Part shown: piece after piece, positions 1 to 12,200 of the stretch
Layout of the letters: every line of letters starts with the position of its first letter
How positions within the stretch are numbered: position 1 is the first letter of the stretch
NCBI GenBank assembly: GCA_003586115.2
Contig: QVOM02000115.1
Location: 5,120,494 to 5,184,493, forward strand
DNA: 64,000 bases
Reading direction: 5' to 3'
Source of the DNA: Salvator merianae
Taxonomy: Eukaryota > Chordata > Lepidosauria > Squamata > Teiidae
Made by a program: the position numbers and the translations under genes
The notes under the pieces: generated by a model
Seen by the model: only the letters and a program-made list of their open reading frames with translations
Told to the model about the DNA's origin: nothing
The model's database searches: none

Positions 1-204
1 ACACATACACTTTTCTGAGGTTGACAAAAAGCCGCTGTGCTCGTACAGCCCCAAACTGTGCAAGCAGAGGCGACTTAACGGCTACGCGTTCTGTATCAGG
101 CACGTTCTGGAGGATAAGACTGCCCCCTTCAAGCAATGTGAATATGTGGCCAAGTACAATAGCCAACGCTGTACCAATCCCATCCCCAAATCTGAAGATC
201 GCAG
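1..204 (+). CDS. INO80D: INO80D first coding exon (5' truncated by window edge)
   Basis: Reading starts in frame at base 2, and base 1 is the last base of a Lys codon. The exon encodes most of the first C3H-c3H zinc module: C18, C25, C36, H39, then C51 and C62. It ends in the first two bases of an Arg codon at a strong GTAAGT donor (205-210). Only the first few residues, including the start Met, should lie outside the window. Confidence 0.95.
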
Positions 205-3200
205 GTAAGTAATAAAAGTGCAGTCTAAAAATGATACTATCTGCATGGTGCCTTTGGACATAATTTGGAACAGCATGATAGACACTAAATAGATTTGCAT
301 CTGGTCTGAGTTTTAAATGGTTGAGGACCCAAATATGCCATGTACAGTACTGTGGACATGATGTAGGAAATACAGCAGTGTATTTTTAAAGAAAATGTCT
401 CTTTAGCCACATTTTGACAGATGAATGTAGTGAAGATCAGATCATGTATTCACAACACAGCTAGCAAATATTGTTTCTACACGTCAGGACTTGATAACAT
501 GTTGCTTGCTGAATGTTTTCAAACCTGTGACCACAATCTTGAAAGCTAGGCATTATTTTTGAGTTTGTTTCATTGTAATGAAAGCAGTCCTGCCTTGGAA
601 TGTGAATTTTATTTTATTCAATATTTTCTACAGATGATTTGTATAATTACTGTTGCCCTTCATACTGCGTGGTCTTGCACAGTTTTGCTCATTTGTGATT
701 ACAGTAAATATTGCTTCTGCAAGCCAGCAACTAGGTGAAATGTTTGTCACAAAAATTTCCCTTAATGCAATGTGGCGCTTTCCTTGAACTGTTATTCTAA
801 ACTTGTCTCTGAAGACAATGTAGCTGATTTTTTTTTTGTATATATTTTTTTAATATATTATTTTCTTTTAATCTAATCCCTTACTGTAATAAAAAATACC
901 TACCTAAAGGACTAAACAAAAGCAACCTATAAACTTTAAAAAAGGTTTGGAATCTCAGCCTAAGAAGAAAAATATACCTACTCCGACTACAAACTAATAT
1001 TAGTAAAAGTGATTTCAGACATTGCTTGAAGATACTCTTCCAACTAAATACACACTACCATAATTTCTAGAGCCATTTGGCAGTGTACCTTGTAATATAA
1101 TATTTTAAGGAAGCCTCTTGGAGCTATAGTTATTTTTTTTTAAAAAAAATTAAGTTTTCGGTGCATGCAAAACATTATAAATCATACAACATATGTATAC
1201 TTTAACACTCCCCAATGCCCTTTTATGAAGGATGCTTGTCCCCAAATGGCAGAACAGTTTAAACTTCAAGATATATCATCTAAAATAAGTTTGGCACCAG
1301 TCATCTCTTATTGCCTCCAACGTATGCAGGCTACATCTCTCTGAGGAAGTTTGTGGTTCAGTCATTAAGCCATATCGGACTCTTCGTGATCCCATGACCC
1401 GCAGCATGCCAGGTCCTTTTGCCCTTTACCTTCTCCTGAAGTTTACTCAAACTCATGTTCATTGCTTCCATGACACTATCATCTGTCCATTTCATCCTCT
1501 GCTGTCCCCTTCTTTTGCCTTCAATCTTTCCCACCATCAGGGTGTTTTCTGTCTTCTCATTATGTGTCTAAAATATTTGAGCTTCAGGTTTAGTATTTGT
1601 CCTTCCAGTGAACAGGCAGGGTTGTTGTCTTTAATACTGACCGGCTTGAAAGCATTAATTCTTTGGTGCTCAGCCTTCCTTATGGTCCAACTCTCACAGC
1701 TATACATTACTACTCGAAAAACCATAGCTATAGAGGAAATTATACGCTTAGTTAATAGTTGCCAAACAGAATTGATTTGGTGGGAGCATTTACTTGTAGG
1801 CTACAAAAGAACTGTCCTGAGCACTGCAGAGTGAATTTGGCCAGCTTAGATGATGTTTACTCAGCACTGAACACTGGCCTACTGTTGCTGAATTATAGTC
1901 AGTAGCACTTAATTTTGTTGCACTATACACTGACAATGGAGCTAATGCAAAATTGGAGTTTTCACTATTCGTAATTGTTTATCTTGTCCTTTATCCAATG
2001 ATGGAATGCATGGTTCTTCCACTCTTTTATCTTTACAGTGATGTTATGAAGCAGATTATGCTGAAAAAAATCACTTAGTTGGCTTATGAACTAGAGTAAT
2101 GATTTAAATCCAGTTCTAACTACTTTGAGCCTATTATTTCAGGTTTAGATTTTTTTTTGTGGTGTGAACCAAAATAAATTTGCTCTTTAAGATGCTGATT
2201 ATGATGATGATAATTGTTCTTTGTTAAACTGCTTCCCATGGCTTTGAATTCTAGAAATTTTTATGCATTGCATCATTTTTTTAAACGAGGAGTGTTTAGA
2301 ATTTAAGCTCCTCACAGAGATGTGTTAAAACACAGCTATTTTTGTTAGATTAGATGGGAGAAAAAGAATGCCTTGAGAGATTTCTCTTGTGCTTAAATGT
2401 CACCTGTTTCTATAAATGTTCTATTTAAATACAGACTGTAATTTTGCAAATGTTCTGATAGGCATGTTTTATTAAAAGCATACATTATCTGGAGTTACGC
2501 TGTATATCATGTAAATAATCTGTATAAATCCAGTGTTTTAAAGTTTATGATTGGCCATGTGATGCCTGTTAAAATTCTGTTATTTTTATATTCTGATCAT
2601 TAAGAATATAAAAATAATTTTTTGCCGAACTTGTTTGTTAGTTTTAATTTTTCTAGCCACAACAGCAGGGGAGAAAATAATTTTGTTGTTATGTTTCCAT
2701 TTCCCCTGAAAAGGTACTGCAACAGTCACCTGCAGGTTCTTGGCTTTTTACCGAAAAAGGAGAGGAAGAAAAAGAATGACCCGATAGAAGAGGTAAAAGT
2801 TCGGCACCAGATGGATTCTGTGGCCTTCAGTTTGACGGTTCCTCCGCTGGCCTTGAAAATGCCCAATGGACTGGATGGGATGTCTCTCTCGCCTCCAGGG
2901 GCAAGGCTTCCTCTCCACTACTTGGAAGCAGAATTGGAAGACCCCTTTGCGTTCAACGAGGAAGATGAAGATCTGAAAAAAGGGGTAACAGTGAAGAAAA
3001 AGTTGCAGAGCAAATTAGCTCAGAACAGACAACGCCAGAGAGAAACTGAGATTCTGAAAGTTCGCCAAGAGCACTTTAGCCCCCTTCCTGCATCTTTGCA
3101 GCAGCCACAGCCTCCTCTGCAGCTGCAGCCGTCGCAGCCGCAGCCGCCGCCGCTGCCGCTGCCGCAGCCCCACCAGTCACCATTAACAACTTCTTTAAAG

Positions 3201-6200
3201 CCAGCAGGGCTACCACAGGGCTTAGTCTGCAAGTCACCTCAACCTCAGAACACCAGCCTACCGATGCAGGGAGTGGCGCCAACCACACATCCGATAGCAC
3301 AAGCCAAGCAGTTGTCTCACAAGAGACCTCTGCTTTCCCTGCAACCCACGAGGGCTCCTGCCCCAGACCCTCCTAGGCCTGACAGGATCCTCATGAAAGC
3401 CACAGCCTTCTCTCCGCATTCATCCTGTATGAACCAGCTTCAGAGACTGGTGAAACTGTGCACTCAGAAACAGCAGCTGGATGCTGACCTGTTTCCGCAT
3501 TTGGGTAGGTAGATCGTTGGGTGTGCTAAGTGTTTTACTCATTTGGTGGAGAGAACTTGGAGCAGAGTGGTTGCTGGGTACAAATGAACTTTGTAACTAA
3601 ACTGTATTTATGTTTTCTGAAAGAGCAGTCTATGGGAAGTATTCCAGCATCTTACTTCATTTTTAGTTCCCTCTAAAATTCATCTTGTTACTACAAGCCA
3701 AGACCTGTGTGTTCTAATTATTGTTTATTATGCAGTTCTTATGTGTGGACAAGAAGGGAAGTGCATCTGTACGTTTTGAGTAGGGGTGTGCAAATGTTCT
3801 GGACAGCATTCTGACCCAGTCAAAGGGCTGGATTTACTGTGCTTCTCCATTGTTTAGAGCAGTTTGACATGTCACTACTATTGTAGACAAAATTCATATT
3901 TAGCTATCTTCAGAATTTGGGCCATTCAGACAATTGTTGTATTTAAATGCATGTGTTTTTATAGATCTGTAGAATGGTTCAAACTTAAATGTTTCAATTG
4001 AAAAATGAAACTTTTTGAAGTTTTAGGCAAGGATGCCTTCTGCCTTCTACTCTCTATCTGAACCACAAAGGAAAAAAGCAAGGGATTGATTTTTTTAAAA
4101 TAATTTCCCTATCAAATCCAGTGAGGAGAAGAGAGTCAGGAACAGGTGAGAAATTGGGCAGGAGGAGGTTATATGAATTGAGGAGAAGGTAATTCCAGAT
4201 AGTGCCAATCTGTTGGCTCCGGCCAGCTGCATTTTGGGAGTGTACTGCACAATATATTCAGGAGTGGTTGTGTCCTGGAGGAAAGAAGGTGAAGTGCCAT
4301 TTTAGTGCTGGTTTTATGAACTAGTAATATTCTGGTAGGGAGACCCCCCCCCCCCCCCAAAAAAAAATAATAATTAAAAAAGCTATTCTTTTAGCAAACA
4401 AGCCAGCATAAGCTCCAGCCTGGATGACACACAAGACCCAATTTTTGAAAGCTGTTTTGTATGTCTAGCCACTTGTTTTAATCTTCACAAGAACCCAGCA
4501 TAGGGATAGTCTGAAAGTCATCTTGTTGGATATGGCTTTCTCTCTTTCTCATTTCCCATTGTTTCTATGGGAATGTGAGGAAAACTTTAAAATTTCCTTA
4601 AAATCACTCAAATGGCGAGTTGGTTTGGTTAGGAAGAAAAGGGCAGGTGTCCCTATACTACAGAGAACATGGAACTTGGAATGATTCCCTGTGAGTAGAA
4701 GATTCCAAATGACTCAGATGTTCAGTTCATGAAACAGTTGGGTGTTTTGGTGGAACATTCAAATTATTTGAATGATTTTGAAGTTAGTTCTGGGATGAAG
4801 CAAAACTCAGAATCCTTTTTGGAAGTTGTGCAATCAAAAGAAGCAAAAAATTATTTAGCAGTTGATAGAAAAAGCAATTGACAAAGAAACCAGCAAGTAT
4901 ATTATACTATATGCAATACTGCATGATCAGACTGCTGTCTTCCTTAGATGCCTCCTTCTCCCTAGATTGTTTTCCATCTCCTATGTAACAGTGTCCAGTG
5001 GTAAGCCAGATGGGGGACCATGGATTCCCGCAGACCATGCTAGTTCATCAGTGCTAGCAAACCCAACCACAGAAGGTCAGTGTGTAGTGCCACGGAAAGA
5101 AGACACTGAAACTTTCTTGACAGCAGGGCTTTGACCTATACTGTTCACCTATATTGTAGGCAAATGAGAGCTTTGATGAGGCTATTGTTGTTTGGCAGCT
5201 GTCCATAACTGCAGTTTGCAGCAATGAGGTCTTTTATGTGCTGCCTTGATAAACTTTTCATTTGAGTACAGATAGTCTAGACACACCTCATGTCCTGCCC
5301 AAGAAATTCAGGGATACTTGAGGATGCCGTAAATGTTTTTGATTTCCAGGGTTAGACTGGTCTGAAGACAGTGGAGAGGAATTGGAAGAACTGGAGCAAA
5401 CCTCACCATACCAGGTTGCATGGTCCATCCGAGAAGCCCTCAGATATGAAAAAAATGAGTAAGTATCTTGTAAGAACAGAAGAATGGAGAGAAGAAATAC
5501 ATAAGAAACAAACTAGGAATTATATACACGTTTGAATTTTTAAATTTTTCTGAGTGTGGAGGAAATGGAGTCTTGGTTGTGACATTTAAATAAATTCTGA
5601 TTCTGTCAAGTGTTTAAGAGCTCTCTCCAGGAAGCTTGGTTATTATTTAAAACCACTGCAGTGGGTTCATAGGGGAGAAGGATGAGAAAGTGCTTTTGAT
5701 TCAGGCAGTTTTGTTACTGTGGCTTGCCAGGGCATTTTTACCAGCCATAGATGCCAGAAAGTGCTACAGGGCACTGTGCAAACAGCATGTGGGCAGCCAG
5801 AAACTATGCCTCTGAAGCAGTATCTTACCTTTTGTCCAACATAGAAATGCCTAATGTATCCCAAAGTTTAAAGAAAGAAACCACTGCGATCAAGAAGAGA
5901 ATGGCATAGTTGCCTATGGCTGTATTGGAAACTATTAGGCATAAGAAAGCAAAAGGCGTCTTCTGATGGATAAAACAAAACATAAACTATGGAAAAAGGA
6001 ATTCAGACAGTAAAAGATGCAGAAAGAAAGTCTGAGCAGCATATCATCAAAAGTATAACTTTAAATATATTGGAATTTGAAAGTTGTCTGGGGAACACCA
6101 TTGTTGTGTTGGACAGTAAGGAAGCTGAAGGTGTGCCAAATGAGGAAAATTGTAGAGGAACTGCATGAATTTTTTGCATCTGCCTTCATAGCAGAGAGTT

Positions 6201-9200
6201 TGAGGCAAGTCCCTGAGCCTGAGCTTATTTTTTCAGAAGGGATTCGGATATGCTGGAGCAAATAGAGGCAAAGCCTTATCAACAAAAAGTCAGCAGGCTA
6301 TCTGGCCCAGAGAGCGCCTACCCAGGAGTTATTAAAGAGCTCAAATTTGAGATTATGGATTACTTGACAAAAACATGCAGTTTGCTGCTGAGCTTCCCTT
6401 CTATAGCTGACCAATGGTAGGTGGGCAGCATAACTCCAATTTCTAAAAAAATTCTTAAAGGGAGACTTGGGAAATTCTAGGCCTGACAGCTTAATATCTG
6501 TTCTAAGGGAGGTAGTGGGAAAGATTAATCAAGACATAGTTACCAAACGTTTAGAAGTGTTGGTCTTGCTTAAGGATAGCAAAAACAGCTTCTGCAAGCA
6601 AAAGCTCAGTCTTAACTAACCCTTTTAGTTTAGTTTGAGCACGTCAAAAACCATATGGAGAAGAGTAAACATTGTGTACTGAGACTTTTATTTTTTTTTA
6701 ATTGAAGTTCAAAATCAGCCTCCTCAGTCAGCTTAGCAGTGACAAGTCCTTTTACCGATATGGACCTGGTTAAGGAACAGGAACATGGACACTTCTTACT
6801 ATAGAGAGATTTAGCAAGTGGGGTACTCAAAAGTTTTGAACTGAGGCTAGTGGACTTTAACTCACTGAAAAAATGTTCTGCACATGCACATTTGCTAATA
6901 ACACCATATTGTGCAGAGTGGTTAAACCAAAAGAGGCTACGAAGAACTCCCAAAGGATCTGTGGTCATTGGGGAATAGGCCATTAAAATGGAAAATGCTG
7001 CTCAAGATTGATAGTAAGAAGAGGCATTGATAATAAAACTGCCAGCCCTGTAATGTCCTTGCACAAATGGGAAATCATATTGGGCACATATCATACACCA
7101 CCAAATTTAGTCACCGTATCTCAAAAAAGGATTATAAGAGAGTTAGACAGTATTCAGAAGAGGGCAACCAAAATGATCAGAGGGCTGGAAGAGTTTTCCC
7201 ATAAAGAAAGATTGAAATATTTGGGCTTTTTGTATTAGAAGGGAGTAGTATATAAAAGTATGCATGTTGTGAACAAAGTGGATTAAGAAAAGTTTTTCTT
7301 TCTTTCCCAAAATCTTGATATAGTAGAGAATATCTGTAGCTCAGGGTTAGAGGAATGCATTACAGAAGTTTTCTTAGCTGAATCTTGTTCTTGCCGAAAC
7401 TAGGCTAGGTAGCATCATCAGTGTTATGCAATACTTTTTTCAAAATACTAGAATCAGGAGTTACCCAATGAAGTTGATTTTTGCACAATGCATAGTCAAG
7501 CTGTGAAATTCACTGACCTGAAGTGTGGTCTTGGTCATTGGCTTGCATGGCTTAAAAAACAGCCAGAACAAATTAACAGAGGACAGTATTTCCAGTCGTT
7601 ACTAACCCTGTTGGCTGTGTGGATACCTCTTTATGCAACTGCTTGGTCACTTTGGGCAAAGTGTTGCTACCACTTGTGTTCAAACATTCTGTAAATTCTC
7701 AGAGACGTATGTGCTAAAGGAACTTTATTATGTTGCCCACATTGCTTTGCTAAACTGTTACAGAGACTTTCTGTATGTTCTGAACCTACAGACTGTCTTA
7801 TAAATGTATGAGGTCTTTGAAAGCCCACAAATCAAGCAGAACCAGTATGAAACACAAGCAGAAACCAGCAAGTGCTTAGGGTCTGCTTAACCCATGTCTA
7901 TCTGCACGTTTGTGGGAATTTAGCTCACCTATCGTATTCTGTGGAAATTAGCTCTTCTTGCTGCACACATGCACATGTGCATTTCTCTGTGCCTGTGTGC
8001 GTGTATTTGTATTTGTGTTGTGAGTGGTTGAATCCAGTGCATGTCTGTGCTAGTCTGGGTTTGAATGTGTTTAAGCTCAGTTCAACCGTTTAATATAGTT
8101 TTATCAAATTCAATTACAATATAAAGTGTTTGTGATAGAGACATTTTAAAAGTATCCCAGCTAACCTCTAAGTTAAGCTAACCTCTAAATATCCTGCCTA
8201 AAAGTTTCAGCTGAAGGGGGAATGGAATTATACATCACCTTTCCTGTGCTGTTTTGTTCCATTATCATTGACATGCCCCAGCAAAATAAGTTCAAGCAGA
8301 AAAGTGAAGAGAGAAAAAGAAGGGAGCAGAATCTTCAGCTCCCAGTGATTTCTGGGTTTGGTTCTTGTATCATTAGTTACTGAGGTATTGCTGGAGCAAG
8401 GAAGAGGAGAGAAAACAGGAAACGGCATGGGGGACAAAGACTTTCAGTTGTAGAAAAAATAAAAAAGCCTGTCTTTCCACCTCACCTCTCATTTTTTATA
8501 GGATTTTCTATCTTTTTCTTACCTTACTATCTAGTCTGGTCTGCCGGGTTCATTCAGTGCCAGAGCAATGCTTTTGTTACTTTGATTGCATATTTCCTTA
8601 ATACCACAAAGACCTTGGTCACCTGGCCCCTGTGAATTTGCATGTTTAAAATCATGGCTGACCCCCAAGGTTATTCTGACAATAGTAAACAATAAGACCC
8701 ATTAGCCTCTATTCAAGAAGCTCCAGATCTGATGACTTGCCAGCCAGGAAGAAAGGAAATTGATGTGGGCAAGGGAGGTTTCCACACAGATACCAGACAC
8801 TGCAAAGAAAGGAAGTTTAAGGATAAAGGATAGTTTCTCTAAAATGGATAATCTGTTTCCTGTAAACTGCTTTGAGATTTTTTGAAATAAAAGGCGGTAT
8901 ATAAATTTCTCAAACAAAGAAATAAATGAAATAACTTTCCAAAACTTTGGTTCTACTTCTCTGGTCTGTATCACTTCAACTTGATGCTTTTATAAAATAT
9001 GCTTTTATAGTTTCCCAAAAGACAACAGTGAGAAAGGGGACAAAGGGGAGAAAGAGGATTTCAGAATAATTTTATTTTAGTTTTTAGGAAGTGCCTTATT
9101 ATAGGCTTCTGATCATGGTGGTTCCATGTCCAATGCGGCAAGCATTGCTTTGTTTTTATGTTCTTATTTTTACCGTGGATGTTTTCCTGTTGTTCAGCAA

Positions 9201-12200
9201 TTGCCTAAAAATAGTCCTAAGAGCTCTAGATGTAAGTGTGTTCAGAAGTCAAACATTTTTATTAAGAAACAGCATGTTGTGCTGAACTATTAATATATGG
9301 AAGAGACATAAAGATAGAAAGAGAACAGGATTAGAGTTGATCATTATATCATTGAAATACTGTTAAAAAGAGGGGGAATTTAACACCTTGGATACTAAAA
9401 AATATAGTTATGTGGACACCAAGCAAGCCACTCATTGGAGTAGGGAGAGTCCAGAAGTTTCTTTCCGGTTTCTTTCAGATAGTACTCTCCAGAGCTGAGA
9501 GCAGTGCTTCATCAAGTTGAAGAAAGTGTTTATTCAGACACCCAGAAATTGAAATGTATGGAAGAGAATTTTTAGTAACGTAAGAATGATTGTTTAATAG
9601 TGCTAACAATTTCTGGATATCAACTGCTTCCAACAGCTTGTTCACTCCTCCGTTTTGCAGGCTAGATGATGAAGATGCCAGTGGCAGGAGTTCGCGCATT
9701 TCCCAACTTTGCACTTACTTTCAGCAGAAATATAAGCACCTCTGCCGCCTGGAGCGGGCAGAATCTCGTCAGAGGAAATGCCAACATACATTCCGGAAAG
9801 CACTGCTACGGGCAGCCAGCAGAGAGCCGGAGTGTGCTGGGCGGTTGATACGAGAACTCCGAAGAGCTTCGTATTCTCGAACCAGGTGAGGGATCATCCA
9901 TACCAAGACATTAATCTGGCACTTGTATGCGTTGAATTTCAGTTTATTGACCTTTACCCAGTCTGAGACAGACTACAGATTTATCAGTTTCACTGCTTCA
10001 CAAGATTCAGATGCAGTGTAAGAAATGGAATAGGATGCTACTGGCACTGATGACCTTCCTAAGCACTTCAGGCAGGCAATATTTGTTAGAAAGTAGTTAG
10101 AAACTTTCAGGATCTTGTGTCATAAATGGCATAAAGTTGAGGAGAAGTCTTCCTGCAGAGTCTTCCATAACAAGAACTACTGCAAAATGGTGTCCCTTAG
10201 GAGTCCAGATGAATTAGCAAACTTCTGGACTTCCAAGGGACTTTATGATTATCCTTGTCTTCTCACTGATCATTAATGGGACAATCAGAGCAATTTGTCT
10301 ACTAAATCCTGAACTGAAGTTGTGATAAAATGTACTGAGATAACGTCCATAAATGTTTATTATTTTAGTGTTGTAAACTGAAGAATGATGTGATACTAGT
10401 CTATTTTTACTAGTTATGGGAGGGGCAGAAATTCTGGAAAGATGCTCTTATTCCAGCTTTTCAGTTTTCAAGAGGTATGTATTGCCCACAAACTTTCAAA
10501 CATATGGGTCCTTTTTGCACTTTCCACTTTGGAATGATCAAATCCAACCATCCCAAGGTGAAACTGTCCCCGCAGTGCAGCAGCCATGCACACTGCGAGG
10601 GCTGGAACGTGAATGCTGGCTTCCCCACCTTGACAGTGACTGCGGAAACATCCAGCTGCTGCCATTATGGCTGGGGATGTGTCATGTAATTGTGCAGCCA
10701 CAGCTGTGCATCAGTCTGCAGCATTCACACCTGGAAGTGGGTGTGAACGCTGTGTACTGGGAGCAGTCCAGCTGCTCCCAGTACACCTATGGACAACAAT
10801 TTTGTTACCCACAGCTAGTAGTGATCGGGAGCGTTTGCAGACTCTCCTGGTCACTTGGGCCTCCACAAAATGCAGATCGCTCACTAGTATTAAAACGCAA
10901 ACAGGCCCGTGATCTCAGTCATAAGGATGGGAAACATGCTTTAAAACTCAGGAAAGCTGAGCTTCTCAAAAAGCTGAATTCTCCATCTGTGAATTCTATA
11001 TTTTATATTATTTGGTCATTTCTTATTTAGTATTATATCCTGGAATAGGGGCCTGTTGTCTGTATGCTAGTGCAGACTTCAGCTGATCCTGGGCAGGGCC
11101 TGCCGTAGTCTGTACCAGCAAGCGAATGGCAGGTACCTATTCTGGGATATAATCTGGAATAAGGTCCAGTGCAGAAAGCGCCTTTGTTCTTGTATGCCTA
11201 TAAAATTTGAAAGCCTTGGTTATAAACTAAATATTTCTATTTACCTGACTGTATGGGATGTTAAGGGCTAACAACTTTGGGTGGCCTTAAAAGTACGTAA
11301 AAGAGTTCCATAGGGAAGCTGGTCAGGAACTGTTCCCTAGAGCCACAGTTGTTAGAACCAGAAACAATGGGTACAAGTTGCAAGGTTCTTAGGTCCTAAG
11401 GTTCCAGCTGAATACCAGGAAGAAAATTCCTGACAGAAAGATCTGTGGAACACCATACCCATGGAGGTTGTGTGTTTTCCATCTCTGGAGGTTTCCAAAA
11501 AGTCACTCAACAACGGTTTATTTTAATTTTGTGTCCTTTGTGAAAAATTGGACTTGGTGATCCTTGTGGTCCCTTCCAACTCAACAGTTCTGTGATTCTA
11601 TAATACCATGCAGTGGACTGTTATCAGAATAATGAACTGTACCTAAACTCTTAGCTTCCGTAATCATGTCAGTTCTCAGTATCTTGATATGCTTTTGTTT
11701 CAGCACAAGCCAAATGAAGGAGAGAGATCCATCACCATGTAGAGGAACCACGAAGGGTGAACCATGCACCAACAAGGCTCTTCCATTCACTAAACATTGT
11801 TTTCAGCGTATCTTTTTCATTTTGCTCCTTTTCATATTGTGGGTTGAGAATCTAAAGGCTGCTCCTGTTTGCAGAAGTTACGGCTGATAAGAAGGGCTCC
11901 TGCCAGCTTCTCCAAATCTTGTTTTTCCACATTGTGCACCAGAATAATCTGCAGGACTATAACCATGTTGAAAGTTTATAAACTAAGAAGCATCCGTTGT
12001 GGATGAAGAGAAATTTAAAGTCAGATAAAATGACTAGCATGTGAACACTACATGTATGTCATGGGATGTGCAGGGTAAAGTACTATATGTACAACACTGC
12101 AAATCCAACTGGATTCAGGGCACTGGGAAGGTTTACCAATGTGTTCTCACTCAGCCATGGTTTAAAAGCAACATGGGCTTGAGGACTCAGATTTTTGCCC

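Larger units (their letters stand above)
5459..9660 (+). other. INO80D intron 3
   Basis: The intron contains a degenerate CR1 LINE at about 6060-7245 and an L2-type 3' tail at about 8855-8930. A GT-rich, non-repetitive stretch lies near 7960-8060. I see no gene. Confidence 0.8.
9886..11703 (+). other. INO80D intron 4
   Basis: The intron holds a 204-residue open frame (10416-11030) without recognisable homology, which overlaps a perfect hairpin at 10752-10786. A CR1 3' end lies at about 11260-11605. Confidence 0.8.

Noticed and set aside
1394..1834. 146-residue open frame on + in intron 1
   Set aside because: It is the antisense of a BovB fragment; the coding similarity is on the minus strand.
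6630..6983. 117-residue minus-strand frame in intron 3
   Set aside because: It lies antisense to a degenerate CR1 LINE.
10416..11030. 204-residue open frame on + as a gene
   Set aside because: There is no recognisable domain, it contains a perfect hairpin, and it lies in an INO80D intron beside other repeats.
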